Source of the DNA: Chryseobacterium sp. CH21
GTDB taxonomy: Bacteria; Bacteroidota; Bacteroidia; Flavobacteriales; Weeksellaceae
NCBI RefSeq assembly: GCF_004119445.1
Contig: NZ_QICI01000051.1
Coordinates: 1 to 64,000 of the forward strand
DNA length: 64,000 nucleotides
Reading direction: 5' to 3'
The translations under genes were made by a program, and so were the position numbers. The notes beneath the pieces were generated by a model. That model searched no databases, was not told the DNA's origin, and worked only from the letters and a program-made list of their open reading frames with translations. Below, piece after piece: positions 45,848 through 54,620 of this stretch; position 1 is the stretch's first letter, and the number at the start of each line of letters is the position of its first letter.

Positions 45848-45855
45848 TACATTTG
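45848..45855 (+). promoter_or_regulatory. -7 promoter element TACATTTG for the M24 aminopeptidase
   Basis: Exact TAnnTTTG, 51 bases before the ATG at 45907, supporting that start over 45853. Confidence 0.5.
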
Positions 45856-45906
45856 CCTTTCAGACATCAAATTTTTCGTAACTTTCGGTGGTTAAAAATA
45901 AAAAGA

Positions 45907-47676
45907 ATGACTTCAAAGGAAAAAGTGGCTGCACTTCGCGAAGAAATGCAGAAAAATAATGTTGATGCATTTATAGTATATTCTGCAGATCCGCATATGA
46001 GCGAATACCTTCCTGAAGAATGGCAGGAGAGAGCCTGGCTGTCAGGTTTCTTAGGTTCTGCTGGTTTTGTGGTAGTTACCAAAGACAAAGCCGGACTTTG
46101 GACAGACGGAAGATACTTTACCCAAGCCGCTATTGAGCTGGATGGTTCCGGAATTGATCTTTTCAAAGACGGAATGGAAGGAACTCCTCATTATATCGAC
46201 TGGATTATTTCAGAAATCCCTTCAGGTGGTAAAGTGGCCGTAAGTGCTGTTGCAGCTTCTAATGCTAACTGGGAACTGCTTTCTCAAAAATTTAATTCCA
46301 AAAATATTACTTTGGTAGATCTTCCGCTTTTAAAAGAAGTCTGGAAAGACAGAGGTACTCCGTCTGCTAATCCTATTTTTGTACATCCGGTAGAAAGAGC
46401 TGGTCAATCAGTATCTGATAAAATCGCTGCAATCCGTCAGAAAATGGAAGAGCAGGAAGCTACTGTACACATTATATCAAGCCTGGATGATGTTGCATGG
46501 ACACTGAACCTGAGAGGAAGCGACGTAGAAAGCAATCCGGTATTTTTAGGATACATTGTGATTACTAAAAATGATGCTGTTGTATTCACAGGATTAGAGA
46601 AAATGGAAGTGGCTGCAAGAAAACAAATGGATGATGCCTTTGTGAAAATGATGCCTTACGAAGAATTCTACAACTATCTGAAGAACTTCAAAAACGAAAA
46701 AGTACTCGTTTCTCCGAACAGCAACCAACAGATTTTTGAAACATTAAAAACAGACAATCAGTTTATCAAAGCTCCGGTTCCTGGTAACCTGATGAAAGCT
46801 CAGAAAAATGAAACTGAACTGGAAGGTTTCAGAACAGTAATGGTAAGAGATGGAGTTGCCATGGTGAAATTCCTTTATTGGTTAACACACAATGCAGGAA
46901 AAGAAGTCATGAATGAATATTCTATCGGGCAAAAGTTGAGAGGTTTCCGTGCAGAAGGTGAAAACTTTGTAGGAGAAAGCTTCGGGTCTATCGTAGGATA
47001 TAAAGATAACGGTGCTATCATGCACTATTCTGCCAAAAAAGAAGGAAGCAAAGAAGTGACCAATGAGGAAACTATCCTGGTAGATTCAGGAGGTCAGTAC
47101 CTTGAAGGAACTACAGATATTACAAGAACTTTTGCTTTAGGAACCCCTTCTGAAGAGTTCAAAAGAAACTCAACATTGGTGCTACAGGGATTAATCCGTT
47201 TATCTATGGTGAAATTCCCGAAAGGAACAAAAGGAGTACACCTTGATGCTATTGCAAGGCTTCCGCTATGGATGGAAGGGAAAGACTTCAACCACGGAAC
47301 AGGGCATGGGGTAGGAAGTTTCATGAATGTACATGAAGGACCGCAAAATATCAGAAAAGATCTGAACCCTCAGGAGCTTCTTCCGGGGATGGTATGTTCA
47401 AATGAACCTGGTTACTATCTTGAAGGACACTATGGAATTCGTCACGAAAACCTGATTGCCGTAAAAGAAGCAGAAAAAACAATTCACGGAACATTCTATG
47501 AATTTGAAACATTAACATTCTGCCCGTTCTTCAAAGATACAGTAGTAAAAGAGATCCTTTCAGAAAGCGAAATCGCATGGCTGAATGGTTATCACAAAAC
47601 TTGTGAAGAAAAGCTTGCTCCACACTTGGATGGAGAAGTTAAAGAATGGTTCCTTCAATTAGTAAGCCCTCTTTAA
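45907..47676 (+). CDS. M24 family aminopeptidase (X-Pro aminopeptidase P type)
   Basis: Removes an N-terminal residue preceding proline. 589 residues from MTSKEKVAALREEMQKNNVD, with two creatinase-like N-terminal domains and a C-terminal pita-bread metalloprotease domain. Metal ligands are seen as D in ILVDSGGQY, D in GTTDITRTF, H in HGTGHGVGSF and Glu in MVCSNEPGYY and IRHENLI. The size and the second N-domain match the eukaryote-like cytosolic class. Single gene with its own promoter and terminator. Confidence 0.92.
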   Translation: MTSKEKVAALREEMQKNNVDAFIVYSADPHMSEYLPEEWQERAWLSGFLGSAGFVVVTKDKAGLWTDGRYFTQAAIELDGSGIDLFKDGMEGTPHYIDWIISEIPSGGKVAVSAVAASNANWELLSQKFNSKNITLVDLPLLKEVWKDRGTPSANPIFVHPVERAGQSVSDKIAAIRQKMEEQEATVHIISSLDDVAWTLNLRGSDVESNPVFLGYIVITKNDAVVFTGLEKMEVAARKQMDDAFVKMMPYEEFYNYLKNFKNEKVLVSPNSNQQIFETLKTDNQFIKAPVPGNLMKAQKNETELEGFRTVMVRDGVAMVKFLYWLTHNAGKEVMNEYSIGQKLRGFRAEGENFVGESFGSIVGYKDNGAIMHYSAKKEGSKEVTNEETILVDSGGQYLEGTTDITRTFALGTPSEEFKRNSTLVLQGLIRLSMVKFPKGTKGVHLDAIARLPLWMEGKDFNHGTGHGVGSFMNVHEGPQNIRKDLNPQELLPGMVCSNEPGYYLEGHYGIRHENLIAVKEAEKTIHGTFYEFETLTFCPFFKDTVVKEILSESEIAWLNGYHKTCEEKLAPHLDGEVKEWFLQLVSPL

Positions 47677-47761
47677 TACAATCAATGGTGGAAAGTGGAT
47701 GGAAATCATAACTTTAAACCTTGAATCGTAAATAGTAAACTGAATATTGTTAGATAATCCA

Positions 47762-47797
47762 AAGTCCTGTAAGGTATTTCCTGCAGGGCTTTTCTTC
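47762..47797 (+). terminator. rho-independent terminator of the aminopeptidase gene
   Basis: Stem AAGTCCTGTA (47762-47771) / TGCAGGGCTT (47782-47791) with two G-T pairs, followed by TTCTTCTTA. Confidence 0.6.
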
Positions 47798-47865
47798 TTA
47801 TACAACCGTATTTTTACGGATATAATTCTAGGGATTCCACTGATGCATAAAAAATAGGGTTCACC

Positions 47866-47873
47866 TATCTTTG
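47866..47873 (+). promoter_or_regulatory. -7 promoter element TATCTTTG of a small transcript
   Basis: Exact TAnnTTTG in an intergenic region; a terminator follows 60 bases later with no gene between. Confidence 0.4.
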
Positions 47874-47879
47874 TTACAA

Positions 47880-47960
47880 CAAAACATCATTCATATCTTC
47901 ATAAATAACTCAAGTAAATTCAAAACGGTAGATCATCTCGTCCTGAGATGATTTTTTTGT
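47880..47960 (+). ncRNA. candidate small RNA (about 75 bases)
   Basis: Starts after the -7 box 47866-47873 and ends in a hairpin ATCATCTC (47932-47939) / GAGATGAT (47945-47952) with a T7 tract. No ORF. No known sRNA family recognised. Confidence 0.35.
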
Positions 47961-48251
47961 TTTCAATTGAAATCAGCCGGATCTATTTGAGTTAAAAATA
48001 TTCAAACTGATTGATATAAAAACGCAAAGAATCTATTAGAGCATCTTATTCTTAAGGGGCTAAGGCTTCGACAAAGTCGCTGATGAAGCTATATGGCTAT
48101 GCATGAGCTTAGAAAGAATCAATGAAGTTGATTCCCTCTTTGCCTTCTTTACATTAAAACTCGGCAAAATTTAAAACTTTGCGTTTATAAAAAAGATTGC
48201 TTCCATCTTTTTATCTATTTTCGTATTTCAATAGAATATCTTACTTTAAAA
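47961..48251. other. intergenic region with dispersed repeat words
   Basis: Words such as AACGCAAAGAATCTATTAGA, CTAAGGCTTCGACAAAGTCG and ACTTTGCGTTTATAAAAAAG (48002-48190), typical of repeated intergenic DNA here. No gene. The promoter of 48252 must lie at the end; none is consensus. Confidence 0.4.
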
Positions 48252-48821
48252 ATGATGATACAAGACTATTTTCGAAGCTTTAATCTGTTTTCAGAAGAGG
48301 AAATTGAAGAATTTTTGAAGTTTTCTGAGTTCAGACTTATCCGTAAAAATGATTATTTCATACAGGAAGGAGAGCTTTGTAAGGAAGTAGGATTGGTGAA
48401 GTCTGGTATTTTCCGTTCTTTTTATACTTCTGATGAAGGAAAAGATATGACTTATTGCTTCAGGTTTCCCAATCATATGATCGCGGCCTATTCCTCATTT
48501 GTTTCCGGATGTCCCAGCAAAGAAAGTATGCAGGCTATTACCAATGCTGAGGTGATTATTATTAAAAAAGAAGCGGTAGATGAACTGGTGAAGAATAGCA
48601 TAAACTGGACGAAATTTTTAAAGATTATTGCAGAACAGGAATATCTTGAACTTGAAACACGGTTTTTTCAGCTTCAGAGAAACAGCGCAGCCCAGCGATA
48701 TGAAACATTAGTAAAGAACCATCCTGCTTATATTCAAAACATTCCATTGCAGTATCTGGCTTCCTACCTTGGCATTACCCAACGCCACCTGAGCCGTATC
48801 AGAAAGGAAATTTCTTTTTAG
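48252..48821 (+). CDS. Crp/Fnr family transcriptional regulator
   Basis: 189 residues: cyclic-nucleotide-like beta domain (IRKNDYFIQEGELCKEVGLVKSGIFRSFY, part), dimer helix and a C-terminal HTH (IPLQYLASYLGITQRHLSRIRKE). No FNR-type Cys cluster, so it is not an obvious oxygen sensor. It immediately precedes an NADP-binding dehydrogenase and an oxidoreductase on the same strand and may regulate them; common in Bacteroidota as an orphan regulator. Confidence 0.87.
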   Translation: MMIQDYFRSFNLFSEEEIEEFLKFSEFRLIRKNDYFIQEGELCKEVGLVKSGIFRSFYTSDEGKDMTYCFRFPNHMIAAYSSFVSGCPSKESMQAITNAEVIIIKKEAVDELVKNSINWTKFLKIIAEQEYLELETRFFQLQRNSAAQRYETLVKNHPAYIQNIPLQYLASYLGITQRHLSRIRKEISF

Positions 48822-48854
48822 ACATTTGTCCTGCTTATTGAAACAGCAGCGCTC

Positions 48855-48862
48855 TACTTTTG
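48855..48862 (+). promoter_or_regulatory. -7 promoter element TACTTTTG
   Basis: Matches TAnnTTTG 12 bases before the ATG at 48875; overlaps the TTG at 48860 that would otherwise be a possible start. Confidence 0.45.
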
Positions 48863-48874
48863 TCAAAAAAAGTT

Positions 48875-49897
48875 ATGGAGCAAAATATTTTAATTATCGG
48901 AGGAAATGGATTGGTTGGAAAGACAATTTCCCGAATCCTGAAATCAAGAAATCCTCATGTTACTGTTTTTATTGGAGGCAGAAAAGGCGGAAAAACAGAT
49001 AAAGACCTGAAGATCGATGTTACAGATCCTTCCTCTTTTAAAATTATTTCCGACAAAAAAATACATCTCATCATTCTTTCCGTGAATGATAAAGAAGATC
49101 ATGTACTTCATTATGCAATTACTCATCAAATAGACTATCTGGATATTACAAAACCTACTCACGCTCTGGTAAAAGCTTATGATATTGCCAAAAATGCAGA
49201 AGTGAAAAGCAGAATTGTATTCAGTTCAGGCTGGATGGGAGGTATTGTTCCCGGATTGGTTAATACACTTTCAGATTCTGGGGATATTAATGAAGTAAAA
49301 CTCTTTGTCTACTATTCTGTGAAAGATCTGGCAGGGGAGAGTTCTGCTCATTTTATGGCGGAAAATGTGGCGGTTCCTTTTGTGCATTATAAAAGTGATA
49401 AACCGGTTGCCATCAGACATTTCTTAGATACAGAAGCTTTTAATTTTTCTTATGGAATAGGAAATAGGAGTGCATATAATTTTGATGTGCCGGATTTGTA
49501 CATTCTCAACAGGGTAGAAAGAATTTCCGATGTGAGTGTGAAGATGACCTACAATTCAAAATTCATTACCTGGCTGCTGGGATCATTTCAATACCTCAGA
49601 ATTTACAATATTCTGTCTTTAAAAGAACGGAAAATGATCTTTGCGTCAAGCGGAAACGGAGATCAGACGGTCTTTGAAATTGTAGTCAATGATCAGTCCG
49701 CGCAAAAGAAATTGAGTCTTCAAAGTTTGAAAGGACAGGCAGAGCTCACTGCATTATCTGCTGTTTTGCATACTGAAGAGCTCTTGAGAAATCCCCATGA
49801 AAATAAAGTGTATTTCAGCCATCAGCTGCATGAGCCTTTATCATTAATGGCACAGCTTAATGCTTATGATTCTATCAATATCAATGTCACATCATGA
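48875..49897 (+). CDS. saccharopine dehydrogenase-like NAD(P)-binding protein
   Basis: 340 residues, Rossmann start ILIIGGNGLVGKTISRIL (residues 5-22), then GGRKGGKTDKDLKIDVTD. This is the pattern of saccharopine dehydrogenase N-domain proteins, used in trans-acting reductases rather than lysine metabolism. No catalytic residues of true saccharopine dehydrogenase can be checked. Overlaps the next gene by 4 bases (ATGA), so the two function together. Start at 48875 chosen over the TTG at 48860, which is in the promoter box. Confidence 0.8.
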   Translation: MEQNILIIGGNGLVGKTISRILKSRNPHVTVFIGGRKGGKTDKDLKIDVTDPSSFKIISDKKIHLIILSVNDKEDHVLHYAITHQIDYLDITKPTHALVKAYDIAKNAEVKSRIVFSSGWMGGIVPGLVNTLSDSGDINEVKLFVYYSVKDLAGESSAHFMAENVAVPFVHYKSDKPVAIRHFLDTEAFNFSYGIGNRSAYNFDVPDLYILNRVERISDVSVKMTYNSKFITWLLGSFQYLRIYNILSLKERKMIFASSGNGDQTVFEIVVNDQSAQKKLSLQSLKGQAELTALSAVLHTEELLRNPHENKVYFSHQLHEPLSLMAQLNAYDSININVTS

Positions 49898-50472
49898 AAA
49901 AAATAGCCATTATTAACGGACATCCTAATAAAGATTCCTTCACCTTTGGGGTAGCAGAAGCGTACAGATTGGGAGCAGTGGAAACAGGAGCTGAAGTAAA
50001 AGAAATAGTTATAAGAGACTTAAACTTTAATCCTAATTTACAGTTTGGGTATCAGAAAAGAATGGAGCTTGAGCCGGATTTGATGAAAGCCTGGGAAATT
50101 ATTCAGTGGGCAGATCATTTGGTTTGGGTACATCCGGTCTGGTGGGGAGGATTTCCTGCCCTGATGAAAGGATTTATTGACCGGCTTTTCTTACCGGGAA
50201 TGGCCTATAAATACCGTGAAAATTCGGTATGGTGGGATAAACTTTTGAAAGGTAAAACAGCCTATATCATAACAACATTAGACCAACCTGGATGGTATTA
50301 TCGTATGTTTTTTGGTAGGCCCAGCGTAAATCAGCTTAGGAAATCTATCCTTGAATACTGTGGGGTACAACCGGTAAAGGTGACTTATATTGGAATTATC
50401 AGGAATTCTAAAGAGGAGCAGCGGGCTCAATGGTTGAAAAAAGTAAAGGAATCAGGGAAGAAACATAAATAA
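49894..50472 (+). CDS. NAD(P)H dehydrogenase/oxidoreductase, flavodoxin-like fold
   Basis: 192 residues with IINGHPNKDSFTFGVAEAY (phosphate loop), VWVHPVWWGGFPALMKGFIDRLFLPGMAY (hallmark VHPVWWGG..A..KG..DR) and a C-terminal alpha/beta part. This is the FMN/FAD-dependent quinone reductase family (MdaB/NQO-like). Translationally coupled to the upstream NAD-binding protein (ATGA), suggesting paired redox steps, substrate unknown. The Crp regulator upstream may control both. Confidence 0.88.
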   Translation: MKKIAIINGHPNKDSFTFGVAEAYRLGAVETGAEVKEIVIRDLNFNPNLQFGYQKRMELEPDLMKAWEIIQWADHLVWVHPVWWGGFPALMKGFIDRLFLPGMAYKYRENSVWWDKLLKGKTAYIITTLDQPGWYYRMFFGRPSVNQLRKSILEYCGVQPVKVTYIGIIRNSKEEQRAQWLKKVKESGKKHK

Positions 50473-50509
50473 TCTGCACCCTATTTTTTTAGGTAGCAAA
50501 GTAATAATA

Positions 50510-50550
50510 ACTTTATCTGATAATAATAGCTTTTTATTATCAGATAAAGT
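50510..50550. terminator. bidirectional terminator
   Basis: Perfect 17-bp stem ACTTTATCTGATAATAA (50510-50526) / TTATTATCAGATAAAGT (50534-50550) between convergent genes, AT-rich. Confidence 0.75.
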
Positions 50551-50586
50551 TTCATTATTAAAGTAAAAATACTTTGATTTCCATTT

Positions 50587-51309
50587 TTACAATCCTTTTT
50601 TACCTTCAATCCAATACGCCTGTGATTTTATACATTTGGGAGAAACACCTCTTGCTTTAAGAAATTTTCGGATTAATGACATTCTTTCTCCGTTTCCGGT
50701 GAGGTAAAATACAACTTCATTATCATAGATTGTCTCCTTTTCTTCTCTAAGAAAGTCATTCAAAGCTTCAATCATTCTCATGGTATTGTTTTTAGGACTA
50801 TGGTAGCCATATAGATTAAGCTTTTCCAGTGCAGAGCACTCATCCAGTTCATGAAGACAAATAAATGAAGAACCGGATTCTTCCACTGCTTCTTTTATTG
50901 AAAGAGAGCTTCCCAAAGAAGTTTCATCTCCCACAGAAAAATGAATTCTGGCATCGGGAGCAAAGAATTGTTTTCCTCTGGGCATTAAAAGTTTGATGGA
51001 ATCTCCCTTAGTGAGTTGAGTTACAAAATGACTTCCTGCAGCAGATGCATCATGAAGATGAAACAAAACATCAAAAGTTCCGTTTTCCCTGTTGAAATTG
51101 AAAGGAGAATAATTTCTGAAATCTCTGTCATTGACTCTGATGCCTACGGCATAGGCAGGCTCATAAGGAACATCCTGCAAATCGGCTTCAAAACGTATAC
51201 GGCAAAGGTCATCCGTGATTTTTTCTATATGACTGACAGTACATTCTTTAAATTTTGAGGACCAAACATTTTCTACGGTGTCATTGATCCATTTTGGTAG
51301 GCTTGGCAT
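50587..51309 (-). CDS. siderophore-interacting FAD-binding protein (ferric reductase-like)
   Basis: 240 residues: an FAD-binding barrel (FRNYSPFNFNRENGTFDVLFHLH with RxYS-like RNYSPF and DASAAGSHFV), then an NAD(P)H-binding-like half (HFSVGDETSLGSSLSI). This matches the siderophore-interacting protein family, which reduces ferric chelates in the cytosol. It is next to an AraC regulator on the same strand, as iron-chelate reductases often are. The iron-siderophore link is family-based. Confidence 0.82.
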   Translation of the reverse strand: MPSLPKWINDTVENVWSSKFKECTVSHIEKITDDLCRIRFEADLQDVPYEPAYAVGIRVNDRDFRNYSPFNFNRENGTFDVLFHLHDASAAGSHFVTQLTKGDSIKLLMPRGKQFFAPDARIHFSVGDETSLGSSLSIKEAVEESGSSFICLHELDECSALEKLNLYGYHSPKNNTMRMIEALNDFLREEKETIYDNEVVFYLTGNGERMSLIRKFLKARGVSPKCIKSQAYWIEGKKGL

Positions 51310-51398
51310 AAATTATTTTTATTGCAAAGGACGTTGCAAAATCAGAAAATACCGATAGCAGTTTCGGGGAATTAATTGGATTATTCGTGGTTGAGTGC

Positions 51399-52262
51399 CT
51401 ATCGGTGTTGATTCCGGAATTCTGACGGAGACTGATCTTCCAGTTTAGAAAATAAACGGCTAAAATAAGTATGATCGCTGTATCCCAGTTCATAAGCCAC
51501 CTCTTTTACACTCAGATGGGTAAAGACCAGCAATCTTTTGGCTTCAATTAAAATTTCCTGGTGAATCCAGTGTTGTGCAGGCTTTCCTGTAACTTCACGA
51601 ACCGTTTCTGTTAAATATCCTCTTGTGATATTTAAGGCTTCTGCATATTCAGATGGACTTTTCATGGTTTTAAAATCTTTTCGAACCAAGCTCCTGAATG
51701 CTCTTGAGATTTGTAATGCACGGTTTTCTCCTGAAGCCGGAGAAATATTCTTCTGGGAATATGTGAGTGCAAACATGCCGAGAAAGGCATTAAGAAGTGA
51801 CTGAACGATGAGAAATCCTTCTTTATTGGAAAGCATTTCGTTTGTATAGGAAGCATGCAGCAGACTTGCTGTTGTATTAATCTTTTTGACAAGACTTTTA
51901 TCCATAGGCAGCGGTTGTATTTCACCCAACGATTCATCGAAAAAAGAACGTACTGTGTCAGGCACAAGTTCTGCTTTTACTGCTACAAACCATCCGCAGA
52001 CCTCTTTCATTAAAAGCCCTTGGTGTACCTGTCCCGGCAATACACAGAAAATAGTGGAATCTTTGGCTTCAACTGTTTTAAAATCAACCATCATTCTTAC
52101 ATGGCCGCTTTCCATGGAGGTGAAAATGTAATGACTGTCCCTGTGTATTCCTTTATCCAAAAGAATATCTTCAGCATCATGAGTCCGTTTATCCATTCTT
52201 TTGATATGGAATTGATGATGGGTAATGCCGTTTAAATCATAAGTGGGAATGGTCTGTTTCAT
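51399..52262 (-). CDS. AraC family transcriptional regulator
   Basis: 287 residues. The N-terminal cupin-like sensing domain (TVEAKDSTIFCVLPGQVHQG, part) is followed by a standard two-HTH AraC C-terminus (PSEYAEALNITRGYLTETVREVTG; VKEVAYELGYSDHTYFSRLFSKLEDQSPSEFR, parts). It lies immediately upstream of the FAD-binding protein on the same strand and is likely its activator. Confidence 0.88.
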   Translation of the reverse strand: MKQTIPTYDLNGITHHQFHIKRMDKRTHDAEDILLDKGIHRDSHYIFTSMESGHVRMMVDFKTVEAKDSTIFCVLPGQVHQGLLMKEVCGWFVAVKAELVPDTVRSFFDESLGEIQPLPMDKSLVKKINTTASLLHASYTNEMLSNKEGFLIVQSLLNAFLGMFALTYSQKNISPASGENRALQISRAFRSLVRKDFKTMKSPSEYAEALNITRGYLTETVREVTGKPAQHWIHQEILIEAKRLLVFTHLSVKEVAYELGYSDHTYFSRLFSKLEDQSPSEFRNQHR

Positions 52263-52406
52263 CTTTAAACCTGTTGTGATGAGGATAATACGGAACGGTA
52301 AAATTACGTATTTTCACGGTTTCACAGTCAAAAGATTAATCTCAAATTTGCGGTGCATAATCATGATGCTTTCCTCAAGTCAGATTTTATATGAATATAC
52401 ACCGGA

Positions 52407-52436
52407 ATTCGGAACAGAAAGAAACCTGTTCCGGAT
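52407..52436 (-). terminator. hairpin past the LysE gene
   Basis: Stem CGGAACAG (52410-52417) / CTGTTCCG (52426-52433), extendable with one G-T, right after the stop at 52437. No T tract on the minus strand. Confidence 0.4.
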
Positions 52437-53072
52437 TTATTTTGCTTTTGAAAAGGCCATTTTTATGGCTAAATAAGTCAGTACGCTGGCCATAAACCAT
52501 TTTTGAATTTTTATCCAGACCGGATTATTGGAAAAGAATAAGGCAACTCTTGCAGCGGTTAATACAATGACAAAGTTGATGCTGAAGCTAATCAGAACCT
52601 GAATAACTCCCAATTCTATGCTTTGTGTGAAGACAGAACCGTACTCAGGTTTGATGAACTGAGGGAAGAATGACAAATAAAATACAGCTACCTTTGGATT
52701 CAATACATTCGTTAAAAAACCGATGGTGAAAAGCTTTTTGGGGCTATCATAAGCAACATTCCTGTCAACATCAAAAATATTCCTGCTCTTAGGTTTTATA
52801 GCTTGATAAGCGAGATATAAAAGATAGATGGTTCCCAGTGTTTTAAGCACAGTATAAGCCAGTGGTACAGCCAGCAAAACAGCTGTCAGACCGAAAGAAA
52901 CCATAATGATGTGGAATAAAAACCCACATACTACTCCGGCCAATGAGATAAACCCGGACTTTTTCCCCTGGGTTATAGACTTTGAAATCAGATAAATCAT
53001 ATTAGGACCAGGGCTGATTACTAAGATAAGCGCAGCCAGGATAAAAAATATAAGTTCTTGAAATGGAATCAT
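52437..53072 (-). CDS. LysE family amino-acid/homoserine-lactone exporter
   Basis: 211 residues, six transmembrane segments, starting FQELIFFILAALILVISPGPNMIYLIS with the PGPN signature of RhtB/LysE exporters. LNPKVAVFYLSFFPQFI contains the second hallmark (NPK). Substrate not deducible; homoserine/threonine or other amino acids are typical. Single gene. Confidence 0.9.
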   Translation of the reverse strand: MIPFQELIFFILAALILVISPGPNMIYLISKSITQGKKSGFISLAGVVCGFLFHIIMVSFGLTAVLLAVPLAYTVLKTLGTIYLLYLAYQAIKPKSRNIFDVDRNVAYDSPKKLFTIGFLTNVLNPKVAVFYLSFFPQFIKPEYGSVFTQSIELGVIQVLISFSINFVIVLTAARVALFFSNNPVWIKIQKWFMASVLTYLAIKMAFSKAK

Positions 53073-53276
53073 GGGAGTACTTCTTTAAATAAGTGGATTT
53101 CCGGTACAAAGATACAGGTGTTTCTGATTTAATTTTATGAAAAACAAAAGAATGATTAATTTTTATTCAGTTAATTTTTATTTTCCACTTGAATGTGATT
53201 TAAAAACAAATACCAGTCTGTTTTTTTTGTAAATTTCAACACATAAAATAATTATCATTCACAAATAAATATTATC

Positions 53277-53989
53277 ATGACTACTGAAAACATCTTTGAA
53301 GCTATCAGAAAATGGAAAAATCTTATTGATTCTTACAAAAATGGAATTGATATAAAAGGGGCAGAAATATTGATTTTTTTAAATCAGGGAACTCACTTCA
53401 GCGTTTCAGGTGAAGAAATTGAACAATGGAAAAAAAATCTTGAAACAGCAGAACCCAAAATGATTCATGCCTATGTGGGCATTCATGAAGGCCAGCTGAA
53501 ATTCTTCCTAATTGATTCTAAAAGTGATAAAGATGCCGATTTCAATACAATTCTTACCAAAGATTTTTTACGGAATTTCAGTGAATCCAAAATAGAAAGT
53601 AGTAATGATATTGTGCTAGACGTTCCTCCCATCACAGCGGAATCCGCTATTAACCGAAACTTCAGATGGAATATGTTTGGGACTTCATGGCTGCAGGCTC
53701 AGAAAACAGAAGATATCTTTCAGTTGATTTCCATACCGTTTTCAGATTATGAGAAAATGGGAATTACCGGAGCTCAGACCTGTACAAGCTTCTTCGGACT
53801 TACAGATGATCTGGAAAAAAGGATTCTGATTTTCCATATCATATTGAAATTATTACCGTGAAAAGTCTGGCAATTGATCATATGAGCGAGACTGCAGAAA
53901 ATTATTCTACCCCAAGACCTCCTTTTACCATTATTGATACTCTTAATGATTATCAACTTTTGAAGCAAAGCACGAGTGTTTTCGTATAA
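53277..53989 (+). pseudogene. hypothetical cytosolic protein, frameshifted
   Basis: Soluble, acidic, with MTTENIFEAIRKWKN at the start and NRNFRWNMFGTSWLQAQ mid-way; not recognised. It breaks at an A6 run (53815-53820) after DDLEK. Adding one A restores KDSDFPYHIEIITVKSLAIDHMSETAENYS and runs to a stop at 53989 (237 residues). The corrected end overlaps the GTG start of the next gene by 14 bases, which supports the correction. It may form an operon with the membrane protein and two-component system that follow. Confidence 0.7.
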
Positions 53990-54620
53990 CAGTTTGTCCC
54001 TGTATTTACAGATCACTATTAATCTCGTCTTATGTGCAGGATTGATTATAGTAGTAAAAGAAGGGATAAAAACTAAACTTTCTGTGATCGTACTTCTTTT
54101 AGGAGAATTCATGCTTGAGCTGACCGATTTGGCCGGCCGAATGATGAAATTGAATGCACTCAATACATACAATTATACGTTGAGCCAGTTTTTCGGTTTG
54201 ATTGTTCTTACGGTGATCTATGGCAATTATTATATCCAGCTTTCCCGTGAAGTAAAATGGATGATCTATTGTTATGCAATAGTGACCCTGATTACTAATG
54301 TGCTGTACGTTCAGGATGCTACGAAGGTTACTTTTTATTCCAATATTATCACCAGTATTATTATTTGTAGTTATGCGGCCTCTTATTTTATGAAAATCAT
54401 TAAGGAAGGAAGAACAGATAGGAATATGTTTGTTGTGAACATCATTGTTTTTCTGTTTTTTTCTATAGAATGTCTCATATCCACTACGTATAATTTTTTA
54501 ATCAGCAACCACCTGAACTGGGTAGCACCTATCTGGCTTTTCAGAGGCATTCTGCTATTGTCTTTGTATATTTCTTTTATTAATCTGGGATGTGGCGTTG
54601 GGAAAATCAGGATCAGATAG
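53976..54620 (+). CDS. polytopic membrane protein, likely sensor partner of the histidine kinase
   Basis: 214 residues with about six to seven hydrophobic helices (ITINLVLCAGLIIVV, VIVLLLGEFMLELT, FFGLIVLTVIYGNYY, MIYCYAIVTLI, FYSNIITSIIICSYAASYF, FVVNIIVFLFFSIECL, LFRGILLLSLYISF). No family recognised. The GTG start at 53976 overlaps the upstream gene; a later TTG is possible. Its 3' end overlaps the kinase start by 31 bases, and the kinase has only one or two membrane helices, so this protein may supply its sensing domain. Confidence 0.65.
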   Translation: MFSYNSLSLYLQITINLVLCAGLIIVVKEGIKTKLSVIVLLLGEFMLELTDLAGRMMKLNALNTYNYTLSQFFGLIVLTVIYGNYYIQLSREVKWMIYCYAIVTLITNVLYVQDATKVTFYSNIITSIIICSYAASYFMKIIKEGRTDRNMFVVNIIVFLFFSIECLISTTYNFLISNHLNWVAPIWLFRGILLLSLYISFINLGCGVGKIRIR

